A DNA stretch of 17,852 nt from FEN-680 sp036845225 (GCA_036845225.1 DAIUEJ010000051.1:1-17852); one strand, 5' to 3'; shown: positions 1 through 10,279, counted from the stretch's first letter. Numbers and translations: made by a program. Notes: a model not told the origin generated them from the letters alone.

Positions 1-1
1 G

Positions 2-1819
2 TACGTGTGGGCGGTAGGGTCGGACACCGTGAACCACGGCCGGGTGATGTTCTCGACCGGCAATGGGACGTGGACTTCGCGGAACACCACCTATGCGCTC
101 TTGTCGCTTGCCGCGGTCGACGCCAACAACCTGTACGGGGTCGAGTGGGACGGCTCAGTGCTAAGCTCGACAAACGGGGGCTCGAGCTGGACCCTGCAGT
201 TCCAGGACTACTGGCCGGCGAGCGTCAACGCCTCGGCGACGAACAACGTCTGGGTGGTGGGCTGGGATGGAAAGACCCGCACGTACACCACGTCCTGGGG
301 CGCTGTCCAGACCGTCACCGACAAGGACCTCTACGACGCCGCGGTGGTAGCAACCAACAGCGTCTTCGCCGCCGGAAACCAGAGATTCCTGACTTACACC
401 GGCACCTGGTCGTCGAGGACAGGCGGAACCGGCCAGACGGTCTACGGGATCGACGGCTACGGCGCTACCGGGGTGTGGATGGCCACTGCGTACGACGCAA
501 CGTACGGAAACGTACAGGTCACCACTGACGGTGGACGCAGCTGGACGACCAAGACGACTCCGGACAACGCAAAGAACATGCAGAGCGTTTCTGTCATTGA
601 CCAGAACAACATCTGGATCTGCGGAGGCCGCTACATCTACTACTGGAACGGCACTGCATTCACGCAGCAGTTGAGCGCCAACATAATCGTGAGGGGCATA
701 TCGATGGCATCGACCACCAGAGGCTGGGCGGTGACCAATGACGGGCGCATCCGCTACTACCCTGGCACTAACTGGAACGATAGCTACAACACCCGCGGAG
801 ACGTGTACGGGGTGTCCGCCGCCGACACGACCCACGTCTGGGCCGTCGGGGCCGCCGGTGGTATCTGGTATACGTCGACCGGTGGCAGCGCCTTCACCCA
901 GCAGACGAGCGTCCCGAACACGACGACCACTCTCTACGGGGTCACAGCGGTGAACTCCTCCACTGCGTGGGCGGCAGGATCAGGTGGCGCGATATGGTAT
1001 ACGACCAACTCGGGCGCCACCTGGAGCGCCCAGACGAGCGGCGTTTCGGTTGCGCTTCGAAGCGTGTCTGCCGTCAACGCGAGCACCGCCTGGGCAGTAG
1101 GGGACGGCGGCAAGATAGTCTACACCACCAACGCGGGCGCCACCTGGACACTACAGACCAACGCCTCTACGACCGACCTCTACGCAGTATGGGCCTACGA
1201 CGCGAACAACATATGGGCCTCAGGACTCAGCGGGACGATGCTCTTCGCAGACCCCCCGTATGTGGGTGCGGTGTCCCCGCGCTACACGGCCCCCGGCTCG
1301 ACTGTGGACGCGGTCGTCTACGGCGGCTACACGCATTTCGACAGGTACAGCAGCGTAGTGGACATGGGGACGGGTGTGACCGCGACGCCGGTTGACAACG
1401 ACAACAACTCCACCACCTGGATGGCCACCCAGATCACCGTGGACCCGGGCGCGGCGCTCGGGCCCAGAGATGTGAACGTGACGACCGGAGACGAGGTGGC
1501 AGTGACACTGAAGGGTGGCTTCGTGGTGGGCACCCAACCGACCATTGCCGAGGTGTCGCCGGCCAGCGCCGCCGCCGGCTCCACGCTGGACGTGGAGGTG
1601 GCCGGCAGCGCCACGGGGTTCGACGATACCAGCCAGGCACTGTTCGGGGCCGGTGTGACCGTCAACTCCCTCGCCGCAAACGGGCCAAACAAGGTTGTTG
1701 CCAACATCACCGTTGCAGACGGTGCCGCCCCCGGGGCGAGGGACGTCAACGTCGTCACCGGACAGGAGGTGCCATGGCTCTGGCCGGGGGCTTTTCTGTG
1801 CTTCCAAGGCCGCAGGTGA
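2..1819 (+). CDS. Secreted beta-propeller (BNR/Ycf48-like) protein, N-terminal part; 5' truncated and frameshifted at 3' end
   Basis: The reading frame is open to the window edge and begins in the middle of a repeat, so the true start and any signal peptide lie to the left. Numbering from the GTG at position 5, residues 1-415 hold about ten units of 35-45 residues. Each has a [TN]-x-W-A-V-G-type strand followed by 'IWYTTNSGATW'-type strands, the pattern of BNR/Ycf48-like beta-propellers. Residues 416-510 and 510-600 are two Ig-like IPT/TIG-type domains, each with an '[AP]RDVNV-TG-EV' strand. The last ~16 residues (after GQEV) do not fit the domain, while the next plus-strand frame continues it exactly, so this gene and the one starting at 1774 were almost certainly one gene. 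There are many Asn, Thr and Ser and few Cys or Lys, which suits an extracellular protein. The ligand is unknown. The fold assignment is by repeat pattern only. Confidence 0.8.
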   Translation, partial: YVWAVGSDTVNHGRVMFSTGNGTWTSRNTTYALLSLAAVDANNLYGVEWDGSVLSSTNGGSSWTLQFQDYWPASVNASATNNVWVVGWDGKTRTYTTSWGAVQTVTDKDLYDAAVVATNSVFAAGNQRFLTYTGTWSSRTGGTGQTVYGIDGYGATGVWMATAYDATYGNVQVTTDGGRSWTTKTTPDNAKNMQSVSVIDQNNIWICGGRYIYYWNGTAFTQQLSANIIVRGISMASTTRGWAVTNDGRIRYYPGTNWNDSYNTRGDVYGVSAADTTHVWAVGAAGGIWYTSTGGSAFTQQTSVPNTTTTLYGVTAVNSSTAWAAGSGGAIWYTTNSGATWSAQTSGVSVALRSVSAVNASTAWAVGDGGKIVYTTNAGATWTLQTNASTTDLYAVWAYDANNIWASGLSGTMLFADPPYVGAVSPRYTAPGSTVDAVVYGGYTHFDRYSSVVDMGTGVTATPVDNDNNSTTWMATQITVDPGAALGPRDVNVTTGDEVAVTLKGGFVVGTQPTIAEVSPASAAAGSTLDVEVAGSATGFDDTSQALFGAGVTVNSLAANGPNKVVANITVADGAAPGARDVNVVTGQEVPWLWPGAFLCFQGRR

Positions 1820-3636
1820 CCGCGGTATCCCCGGACCTCGGAAACGCGGGCGACATGATTACCATCGACGGAGCCGGGTTCGGGGACGAACGCTCATACC
1901 TCGGGGGGCACGCCGTCTCCCTGGTTGAGTTCGGCGGGAAGCCGGCGGCCGCCTGTCCCACCTGGACCGACAACCGCATCGTCTGCGAGGTCCCGGGCAA
2001 CGTCGAGAGCGGACCGGTTACCGTCAAGACGCCTGGCGGCACCTCCAACGCCGACAAGGTATTCGACGTCAACTACCCTGCTCCCACCATAACCTCCATC
2101 ACTCCTGACTCAGGCACCCGGGTGACAAAGGTCAGCGTGACCGACCTTGCGGGGACAGGCTTCCGCCCCGGTGCGTCCGTGCGCCTGGAGAGAAGCGGCC
2201 AGGCTGATATCTTGGCCACGGACGTCAGCGTGACATCTCCCACCAGGATTACCTGCCAGCTGCCGATATCAGGGGATGCCGCGACGGGGGCGTGGGATCT
2301 GACCATGGAAAACACGGACCATAAGAGCGCGACTTTGAACGGGGCGTTTGCGGTGAAGGCGGCAGGGTCGGGCGGCTCGACCTGGTACCTGGCCGAAGGC
2401 TCGACGGCATGGGGCTTCAACACGGACATCGCCATCATCAACCCCAACAACCAGCAGGTCACAGTACGTGTCACGTACCTCACGAACGGCGGTCCGGTGC
2501 ACAGGCCTGACATCACGATGGCTCCGCTGAGCCGCACCACCATCAATCCCGTCGACCAGGACAACCTGCTCAATACCGACTTCTCCACCAAGGTCGAGTG
2601 CCTGGAAGGCAAGTCGATCGCCTGCGACAGGACCATGTTCTGGCGCGGACCGGGCGCGCAGGGCGCGGAAGGCCACTCCTCGATCGGGGTCACCAACCCC
2701 GCCACCGCCTGGTACCTGCCCGAGGGCTCGAGCGCCTGGGGATTCGAGTGCTGGCTCCTGCTGATGAACCCGTCGAGCACCCCCGCTACCTGCACCGTCA
2801 CCTACATGGTGGAGGGCACCGGGCCGGTCCTCAAGCAGAAGACCGTGCCGGCGAACTCGCGGGCGAGCTTCAATATCGCGGACGACATAGGATCGGCGGA
2901 CGCCTCCATCATGGTGACCTCCGACGTGCCGGTGATCCCGGAGCGGGCGATGTACCGCAACAACCGCAGGGAGGGCCACGACTCCATCGGGGTCACCGCC
3001 CCCTCGAACGACTTCTACCTCGCCGAGGGTTCCACGGCCTGGGGCTACACGACCTACGTGCTCATCGAGAACCCGAACCCGGGCCCCTGTGACGTCACGG
3101 TCTCCTACATGACCCCCGACGGCAAAGTGACGAAGCCGGCGTTCACGCTGCCGGGCCTCTCCAGAAAGACCATCAAGGTGAACGACGCCCTTCCCGGAAC
3201 GGACCTCTCGGCCATGGTCCACGGCACCCTGCCCATCGTGGCGGAGCGCGCGATGTACTGGGACAACGGGACCGGCGAGGCGTGCCACGACTCCATCGGG
3301 ACGCCCTCGGCGCAGCCCACCTGGTACCTCGCCGACGGCCGCAGCGGGTACGGCTTCGAGCGCACCTTCGAGACGTGGACTCTGGTCCAGAACCCCAACG
3401 ACACCCCGGTGGACATCAGCGTCACATACTTGACGTACAACGGCGCGGCCAACAAGTCTTTCACAGACACCATCCCCGCGAACTCGCGGCGCAGCTACAA
3501 CATGGCGGACAAGATCAAGGACGCCAGCGCGGGCACCGTCGTGGAATCGAAGACCGCGGGGAAGAACATCATCGTGGAGCGCTCCATGTACTGGGACAAC
3601 CGGTCGGCGGGCACCTGCACGATCGGCAGCTGGTAG
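1774..3636 (+). CDS. Surface protein C-terminal part: IPT/TIG domains plus four 'WYLAEGSTAWGF' repeats
   Basis: This 620-residue frame continues the preceding gene in the -1 frame. Residues 1-10 complete the broken Ig-like domain (expected '..GQEVAMALAGGF..'). Residues 12-98 and 100-193 are two IPT/TIG-like domains. Residues 204-620 are four tandem repeats that begin at about 204, 313, 414 and 517. Each runs W/F-YL-x-E/D-G, then a hydrophobic strand ending N-P-N, then 'VTYMT', then 'SR.T.N', then 'ERAMYW/YR'. Such arrays are familiar from extracellular proteins of uncultured Actinobacteria; their function is unknown to me. No LPXTG, C-terminal membrane segment or SLH domain is visible, so attachment is unexplained. 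The first ATG has AGGAGGT three bases upstream, so independent initiation is conceivable. However, that string also encodes the conserved Gln-Glu-Val of the domain, so it is probably coincidental. Convergent with the MFS gene downstream. Confidence 0.8.
   Translation: MALAGGFSVLPRPQVTAVSPDLGNAGDMITIDGAGFGDERSYLGGHAVSLVEFGGKPAAACPTWTDNRIVCEVPGNVESGPVTVKTPGGTSNADKVFDVNYPAPTITSITPDSGTRVTKVSVTDLAGTGFRPGASVRLERSGQADILATDVSVTSPTRITCQLPISGDAATGAWDLTMENTDHKSATLNGAFAVKAAGSGGSTWYLAEGSTAWGFNTDIAIINPNNQQVTVRVTYLTNGGPVHRPDITMAPLSRTTINPVDQDNLLNTDFSTKVECLEGKSIACDRTMFWRGPGAQGAEGHSSIGVTNPATAWYLPEGSSAWGFECWLLLMNPSSTPATCTVTYMVEGTGPVLKQKTVPANSRASFNIADDIGSADASIMVTSDVPVIPERAMYRNNRREGHDSIGVTAPSNDFYLAEGSTAWGYTTYVLIENPNPGPCDVTVSYMTPDGKVTKPAFTLPGLSRKTIKVNDALPGTDLSAMVHGTLPIVAERAMYWDNGTGEACHDSIGTPSAQPTWYLADGRSGYGFERTFETWTLVQNPNDTPVDISVTYLTYNGAANKSFTDTIPANSRRSYNMADKIKDASAGTVVESKTAGKNIIVERSMYWDNRSAGTCTIGSW
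2377..3633 (+). repeat. Four tandem ~105-codon protein repeats (WYLAEG type)
   Basis: Repeat starts fall at 2383 (Trp), 2710 (Trp), 3013 (Phe) and 3322 (Trp), giving pitches of 109, 101 and 103 codons. Shared landmarks are YL-x-[ED]-G, W-G-[FY], NPN, VTY-x-[TV], SR, and [ED]RxM[YF]W/R. Repeat 4 departs most, with 'ADGRSGYGF' in place of 'AEGSTAWGF'. The units are diverged at DNA level, so this is an old array. Confidence 0.85.
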
Positions 3637-3680
3637 GCTAAACTTTTTAGGGTCTGGCCCCAAGAAGTTTAGGTAGGCTA
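3632..3680. repeat. 40-bp palindromic unit bounded by a 9-bp direct repeat
   Basis: GGTAGGCTA occurs at 3632-3640 and again at 3672-3680, exactly 40 bp apart. Between the copies is a 31-bp segment with a palindromic core. The left copy holds the stop codon of the upstream plus-strand gene (TAG, 3634-3636). The right copy holds the stop of the convergent MFS gene (CTA, 3678-3680). Removing one unit would leave TAG-G-CTA, two stops one base apart. This looks like insertion of a tiny element with target duplication, or a local 40-bp duplication. Confidence 0.75.
3638..3672. terminator. Candidate bidirectional terminator hairpin between convergent genes
   Basis: CTAAACTT (3638-3645) is perfectly complementary to AAGTTTAG (3665-3672), and GGG (3650-3652) can pair with CCC (3658-3660) inside the loop. 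A run of five T lies in the left arm. The position between two converging genes suits a shared terminator, but there is no clean T-tract after the stem on either strand. Confidence 0.4.
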
Positions 3681-5045
3681 GTCGGCCTGCTCGGCCGCCT
3701 CTCGCTTGTCGCGCATGAAGTACTCGCGATACCGGTCCTTCTTGTCCCCCAGAGGGATCACCGAGACCGCCGCGATGAGGACCCCGGCTACCAGCAGGGC
3801 GATAGAGACTCCGTGCACGACGTAGGTCAGCCCGAAGATGTGTATGGTCCTGGTACCCACCACCGCGGCGATCACGCCGGAGATGCCGGCTCCCACCACG
3901 AGGAATATCCGGGCGATGGCGTGAAACGCCGCAAAAGCTTTGCCCCTGTCCCGGTCATCGATACCCTCCTGCACCATGGTGATGATTATGATGAGGAGCA
4001 TGCCGAAGGCCGCCCCGAAGAAGCTCGCGAGCAGGTAAACCAGTGGAAGCCACTGGACTATAGACATGCTGACCATTATGCTGCCGGCGACAAGGAGCGC
4101 GACGCGCAACATCCACGGCTTCTCCTCGTGTTTCACGAGCACCTGGAGCATCACGACCCCGGCTATCATGCCGATCCCGAAAAGCGCCATCAGGAATCCG
4201 AAGGCGGCGTCCGACCTGGCGCCCAGAACCTGCTTGACGTAGCCGATGCCCACGGCGTAGAGGCTGCCACCTCCGATGCAGCCCATAGCAGCGCCGACCA
4301 TCAGTGACCGGGCGAACGGGTTTCTGGCCGCGAAGGTCATGGACTCATAGAAGCTGGCGGAGAGCTCCTCCTCGGTAAGGTGGTCCTTCGGCGAGGCAAG
4401 GCGCATGCGCACGTAGAACGACACGGCGAGGAAGAAGCTGAGCGAGTCGAGGAAGAAGGCGATGGACTGCGGGTGCGTGGTAAAGAAGCCGCCGTTGACG
4501 AACAGGCTCGTGAGCGGCGAAGGCACCACCATCAGACCGAACAGCACCGCCGCGAGCGGGATGACACCGTATGTGGTTGCCATCGAAAGAGAGTTCGCCA
4601 TGGTGAGCTGCTCGGGGGCGACCAGGTTGGGGATGCTCGCGTCGCGCGCGGCCAGCCAGACGATAGACAGCCCTTCCAGGAAGGACAGCAGCAGGTACAC
4701 TTCCCAGAGTTGCGTCATGAAGGGGGCGGCGAGGATGATCGTTCCGCGCGAGATGTCGCAGAAGATCATCAGCCTCTTGCGGTTCACCCTGTCCGAGAAG
4801 AAAGCCGCGAGCGGCCCGCTGAACAACGCCGGGACGATGCGGAACGCGAGCATGCCGCCGACAGCGAGGGACGAGCCGGTGATGCGGTAGACGAGGGACA
4901 TCAGGGCGAACGTCGCGACCCAGTCGCCTGTGCAGGATATCAGCTGACCCCAGAACAGGCGCATGAAGTTCTTGTTTCGCACGAGGGTGCCGAACTCGCT
5001 CTTCACGTCACCCATCTGGCCTGCGAGGCCGTTCGCGTCTGCCAC
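3678..5045 (-). CDS. MFS transporter (MFS_3 / EntS-like exporter family)
   Basis: A 455-residue polytopic membrane protein of the major facilitator superfamily, closest in feel to the EntS/MFS_3 group of efflux carriers; the substrate cannot be told. After a short soluble N-terminus ('FMRLFWGQLIS' begins the first membrane segment) there are about 12 hydrophobic segments. Motif A lies in the loop after the second segment (residues 77-91, 'GPLAAFFSDRVNRKR'). The C-terminus is a charged cytoplasmic tail. I chose the GTG at 5045 because GGAAGGA lies five bases upstream. A longer frame back to 5150 has no such signal and would add a non-family N-terminus, and the ATG at 5015 has a poorer ribosome binding site. 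It is divergent from clpB with about 170 bp between the starts, and it stands alone. No regulator is adjacent. Confidence 0.85.
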   Translation of the reverse strand: MADANGLAGQMGDVKSEFGTLVRNKNFMRLFWGQLISCTGDWVATFALMSLVYRITGSSLAVGGMLAFRIVPALFSGPLAAFFSDRVNRKRLMIFCDISRGTIILAAPFMTQLWEVYLLLSFLEGLSIVWLAARDASIPNLVAPEQLTMANSLSMATTYGVIPLAAVLFGLMVVPSPLTSLFVNGGFFTTHPQSIAFFLDSLSFFLAVSFYVRMRLASPKDHLTEEELSASFYESMTFAARNPFARSLMVGAAMGCIGGGSLYAVGIGYVKQVLGARSDAAFGFLMALFGIGMIAGVVMLQVLVKHEEKPWMLRVALLVAGSIMVSMSIVQWLPLVYLLASFFGAAFGMLLIIIITMVQEGIDDRDRGKAFAAFHAIARIFLVVGAGISGVIAAVVGTRTIHIFGLTYVVHGVSIALLVAGVLIAAVSVIPLGDKKDRYREYFMRDKREAAEQAD

Positions 5046-5050
5046 TTGTG

Positions 5051-5057
5051 TCCTTCC
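5051..5057 (-). promoter_or_regulatory. Ribosome binding site that fixes the MFS GTG start
   Basis: Read on the minus strand this is GGAAGGA, followed by CACAA and then GTG at 5045. It is the best match to the anti-Shine-Dalgarno sequence anywhere between the long frame's first codon and the first membrane segment. Confidence 0.65.
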
Positions 5058-5101
5058 GAGCCGTACATGCAGGAACAGGCCATATTCTAATGTATATTGC
5101 C

Positions 5102-5131
5102 TTGACGGGCTGTTCCACGAATACCGATACT
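5102..5131 (+). promoter_or_regulatory. Candidate sigma-70-type promoter for clpB
   Basis: TTGACG (5102-5107, 5 of 6 to consensus) is followed after 18 bp by GATACT (5126-5131, 4 of 6). This implies a leader of about 80 nt before the clpB ATG. I looked for HspR (HAIR) and CIRCE heat-shock operators here and found no convincing inverted repeat. Confidence 0.35.
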
Positions 5132-5215
5132 GATGTATCACTGGTAGCATCTTCGGGGACTCGATTCAATGATTTCTGTAAGGTTATCCGGGTCCAGGGG
5201 AGGACGGGAGGGGAA

Positions 5216-7803
<2,588 letters not shown>

Positions 7804-7807
<4 letters not shown>

Positions 7808-8268
7808 CGGCGGCGCTGCGTGTGCGGCACCAGTATGGCGAGCGCGATATAGCTCGCCAGTATCACCAGCACCACGATGTGAAGCGGTATGATCCACTTC
7901 ATGTTGGGGATCAGCGCGATTATCGCTGTCGTCAGCGCCAGGACAAGCAGCATCGCGAGCACCCTGTTACGCCTTGTTTCCATGTCCGCGCGCGCTCTCG
8001 TGCTGGGGTACGGCACGAACTCTTCAGAGCGCTCGTCAAGGTGATCGGAATAGTGGCCGCGGCGGACGTATGGTTCGGGCTCGGAGGCGCGCGCGAAATA
8101 CTGGCCGCGCGGCTGATGGTTGTGGGTGCTGACCGCCAGCGCGGTCATGCCGCGCCTGAAATCGGAGACCGTTTCGAGGGGAGAATCGAGCGATCGCTCC
8201 TTGAGGAACCCCGGTAGAAATACCACTCCCGCACCAAGCATCAGAAGCAGCAGTAATAAAATCTCCAA
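7804..8268 (-). CDS. Small predicted membrane protein, 154 aa, unknown function
   Basis: I do not recognise a named family. From a TTG start at 8268 (GAGGGGA at 8277-8283, eight bases upstream) the protein is 154 residues. A hydrophobic N-terminal segment (3-21) is followed by 'FLKERSLDSPLETVSDFRRG' (21-40), a conserved-looking juxtamembrane stretch. Next comes a polar, Arg/Glu-rich linker (41-103), then two C-terminal membrane helices (about 104-121 and 125-147) and a basic tail. The linker is likely cytoplasmic. The frame is open upstream to 8514, but that extension is AT-rich, Lys/Asn/Phe-heavy and unlike the rest, so I exclude it. GTG or ATG codons at about 8295-8320 are alternative starts. 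Tail-to-tail overlap with clpB supports it being a real gene. Confidence 0.7.
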
Positions 8269-8326
8269 AAAATCTGTCCCCTCGTGCGCCACTGTAGAGG
8301 TACTACTACATATTGATGTCATGGGC

Positions 8327-8355
8327 ATGTTAGCACACAAGATACAGCCAGACAA
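8327..8355 (-). promoter_or_regulatory. Candidate promoter for the 154-aa membrane protein
   Basis: On the minus strand TTGTCT (8355-8350) and TAACAT (8332-8327) are separated by 17 bp, each 4 of 6 to consensus. Transcription would start near 8320, about 50 nt before the TTG start. Confidence 0.4.
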
Positions 8356-8443
8356 GGGGGGTTTTTTGATTTTTTTGGGCTTGAAACGTTCGGAAAACAG
8401 GCACAAACGGCGAAAAATGCCTTGTTGAAAGGATAAATTAGAG

Positions 8444-8472
8444 TTGTTGATGTTGAAAATAAGGGTTATATT
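8444..8472 (+). promoter_or_regulatory. Candidate promoter reading toward the structured leader and LCP gene
   Basis: TTGTTG (8444-8449, 3-4 of 6) and TATATT (8467-8472, 5 of 6) are 17 bp apart inside the AT-rich island. A transcript from about 8479 would carry a ~300-nt leader before the LCP start. AT-rich DNA yields such matches by chance, so this is tentative. Confidence 0.3.
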
Positions 8473-8574
8473 TTTTTTTGAAATTCTTTTGATGAAGGTA
8501 TCACGATTGAGCAATATGTTTGTTTTGTGATTCTTGCCTGAACAAAGCAGCCGGCTTGAGCGTCTCTACTCAAT

Positions 8575-8604
8575 AATGCCGGCCGATGACGCCGGTCCGG
8601 CATT
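8575..8604 (+). other. Perfect 8-bp inverted repeat in the LCP leader
   Basis: AATGCCGG (8575-8582) is complementary to CCGGCATT (8597-8604), with a 14-nt loop that itself contains CCG/CGG complementarity. It could be a leader-RNA hairpin, an operator or a terminator of a short transcript. There is no following T-tract. Confidence 0.5.
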
Positions 8605-8781
8605 GTCGCGCCGGAACGTATTCTTATCAGAGGGCCGAAAGGTCACCGGAAAGCGCATTAACATTGACACGGCAACAGAATCGCGGAAACGACGAGCGAG
8701 ATCAGCCTGGAAGAAGTTGCCGCAGGGCCTCATAACGAATTAACATATAGGCTACTTTGACGGTATACGGCGGAAGGCGAC

Positions 8782-10266
8782 ATGGGCAAGCATTCAACGC
8801 AGCGCACAGGATACTGGGAAGCAAGGCGGCGCAGGAGAGACCTTCGCAAGAAGGCTAACGCCAAGGCGAAAGGCCCGAGGCGGCGCGGCTCGATCAGCAT
8901 GTCCTCTTTCATCCTGTTCTTTGCGATAGGGATAGCCCTTGGAGGGGCCCTGGGGTTCTATGCGAAGCCCCTCGCCAAGCTGAGCGCCAAGGTCTACCTC
9001 TCCTTCAAGCTCAACAAATCTCGCGTGGGTGGACAGGAGGCCAAGAAAGTCCAGCACGCGCTGAGCACCCTGTCCACCGACCCCAACCAGAGTGTGAACA
9101 CGTTGATCCTTGGAAGCGACGCCGGCAGCAACAAGGGTGAGGGCGGATGGTGCCGCAGCGACGTCATGATGCTGGTCTGCCTCCAGGAGCGTGACAAGCG
9201 CGCGGTCGTGTTCTCGATACCAAGAGACACCATGATCCAGATGCCCGGCTATGGGACCCAGAAGATCAACGCGGCCCATGCCTTCAAGGGGCCTTCGGGT
9301 GCCATCGATGCGGCCAAGAACCTCCTCGGGATCGACGTCCACCACTACATCAGCATGCAGTTCGAGGGCTTCAAGAAGATCGTCAACTCGCTGGGTGGCG
9401 TGCCCATACACTTGAACTCGGCAATAAACGACCCTCACGCCGGGTCCCTGCCCCCGGGCGACCTGCTGCTCGACGGCGAGCAGGCGCTGGTCGTGGTCCG
9501 CAGCCGGAAGCTCCCTAACGGCGACGTGGACAGGATCAAGAGCCAGCAGGCATTCATCAAGGCCCTGATGGCGAAGGCGGAATCACAGAAGAGCGTCTGG
9601 AAGGCAAACCAGTTGGTGGACATAGTCTGCGCCAACTGCAAGATGGATTACTCGGCGGGGCAACTGATGGACCTCGCCCAGGAGCTGCAGGGGTTCAGCC
9701 TCGACAACGTCCAGTTCGTGACCGTTCCGGGCGACTCGAAGTATATCGGAGGCGTCAGCTACTTCGTCGCAAACATGCCGCTCCTCGCTCAGGTGGCGAG
9801 CGAGGTCAAGACGAACACACAGATCACGCCTGCGATGCAGGCGAAGCTCCAATCAGGGGACAGCCGTCGTATCGAGGAACTGAACGCGCCGAACGCGGAC
9901 GCGATAACGGTCCTGAGCGGGGCTAAGGCGTCGGCTTGGGCGGTACCTACCGTAGCGCAGGAGTTGAGGTTGCTGGGCCACGAGAAGGTCTATGAAGGCT
10001 CCACCAAGCAGCCGCTCGCGAAGACCACCATCTACTACAGGCACGAGGCAAAGGACAATTTCGAGCTTATCAAGAAGTCCGTGCCGGAGTTCGCCAACGC
10101 CGATATCGTGCCCAACGACCAGATCCCCGCACAGTATAACTCGCCGGTCGTGGTGGTGCTGGGCCCGGGGTTCACCACCCCGAACCTGGTGTCCCTCTAC
10201 GGGCGCATCGCGCGCCCCGCGTTCAACTTCGAGAACCTCGGCAAGAAAGTCAACTCGTTCAGCTAG
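8782..10266 (+). CDS. LytR-CpsA-Psr (LCP) family cell-wall glycopolymer ligase with LytR C-terminal domain
   Basis: LCP enzymes act on the outer face of the membrane and transfer undecaprenyl-pyrophosphate-linked glycopolymers to peptidoglycan. This 494-residue protein has a basic cytoplasmic tail (1-38, very Arg/Lys-rich), one membrane anchor (about 42-60), then the LCP catalytic domain (about 105-300). Family signature residues are present: R125-S-D127, 'SIPRDT' with R148 and D149, 'KINAAHAF', and the 'RSRKLPNGDVDRIKSQQ' segment (240-256), which supplies the conserved Arg residues that bind the pyrophosphate. A LytR_C domain (about 370-480, 'ADAITVLSGAKASAWA' onwards) follows. The ATG start is preceded by GGAAGG at 8772-8777. 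No glycan biosynthesis genes adjoin, so the polymer is unknown. It is convergent with the CpaB-like gene, 26 bp apart. Confidence 0.9.
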   Translation: MGKHSTQRTGYWEARRRRRDLRKKANAKAKGPRRRGSISMSSFILFFAIGIALGGALGFYAKPLAKLSAKVYLSFKLNKSRVGGQEAKKVQHALSTLSTDPNQSVNTLILGSDAGSNKGEGGWCRSDVMMLVCLQERDKRAVVFSIPRDTMIQMPGYGTQKINAAHAFKGPSGAIDAAKNLLGIDVHHYISMQFEGFKKIVNSLGGVPIHLNSAINDPHAGSLPPGDLLLDGEQALVVVRSRKLPNGDVDRIKSQQAFIKALMAKAESQKSVWKANQLVDIVCANCKMDYSAGQLMDLAQELQGFSLDNVQFVTVPGDSKYIGGVSYFVANMPLLAQVASEVKTNTQITPAMQAKLQSGDSRRIEELNAPNADAITVLSGAKASAWAVPTVAQELRLLGHEKVYEGSTKQPLAKTTIYYRHEAKDNFELIKKSVPEFANADIVPNDQIPAQYNSPVVVVLGPGFTTPNLVSLYGRIARPAFNFENLGKKVNSFS

Positions 10267-10279
10267 CGGGCGGGCGGCT

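Larger units (their letters stand above)
8284..8781. other. Gene-free stretch: AT-rich island plus hairpin-rich leader of the LCP gene
   Basis: About 500 bp without a convincing gene. Positions 8330-8530 are strikingly AT-rich for this window, with homopolymer runs such as T6 and T7 near 8366-8380 and T9-T10 near 8470. Positions 8560-8780 return to high GC and hold several potential stem-loops: 8575-8604, and a GNRA-type hairpin GGCC-GAAA-GGTC at 8633-8644. A second promoter candidate just ahead of the LCP gene is TTGCCG (8717-8722) / TAACAT (8741-8746). I could not match the leader to a known riboswitch class. Confidence 0.6.

Noticed and set aside
1760..1776. Programmed -1 ribosomal frameshift joining the two surface-protein frames
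   Set aside because: No X-XXY-YYZ slippery heptamer. The internal SD-like AGGAGGT is too close to act as usual stimulator. Loss of one G explains the site more simply.
5048..5215. 56-codon N-terminal extension of ClpB
   Set aside because: It has no Clp_N similarity, overlaps the promoter region, and the ATG at 5216 has a strong GGGAGGGG site and gives Walker A at the same residue numbers as E. coli ClpB.
5046..5215. Heat-shock operator (HAIR/HspR or CIRCE) upstream of clpB
   Set aside because: I searched for CTTGAGT-N7-ACTCAAG and TTAGCACTC-N9-GAGTGCTAA. Only half-matches such as CTTGACG are present, with no paired arm.
8534..8743. 69-codon plus-strand open frame between the AT-rich island and the LCP gene
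   Set aside because: It begins with TTG without a ribosome binding site, its composition is unlike a folded or membrane protein, and it spans hairpins that suggest a leader RNA.
8600..8781. Known riboswitch in the LCP leader (c-di-GMP, c-di-AMP, cobalamin)
   Set aside because: Fragments such as TTTGACGG recall parts of the c-di-AMP motif, but the conserved core blocks are not there in order.
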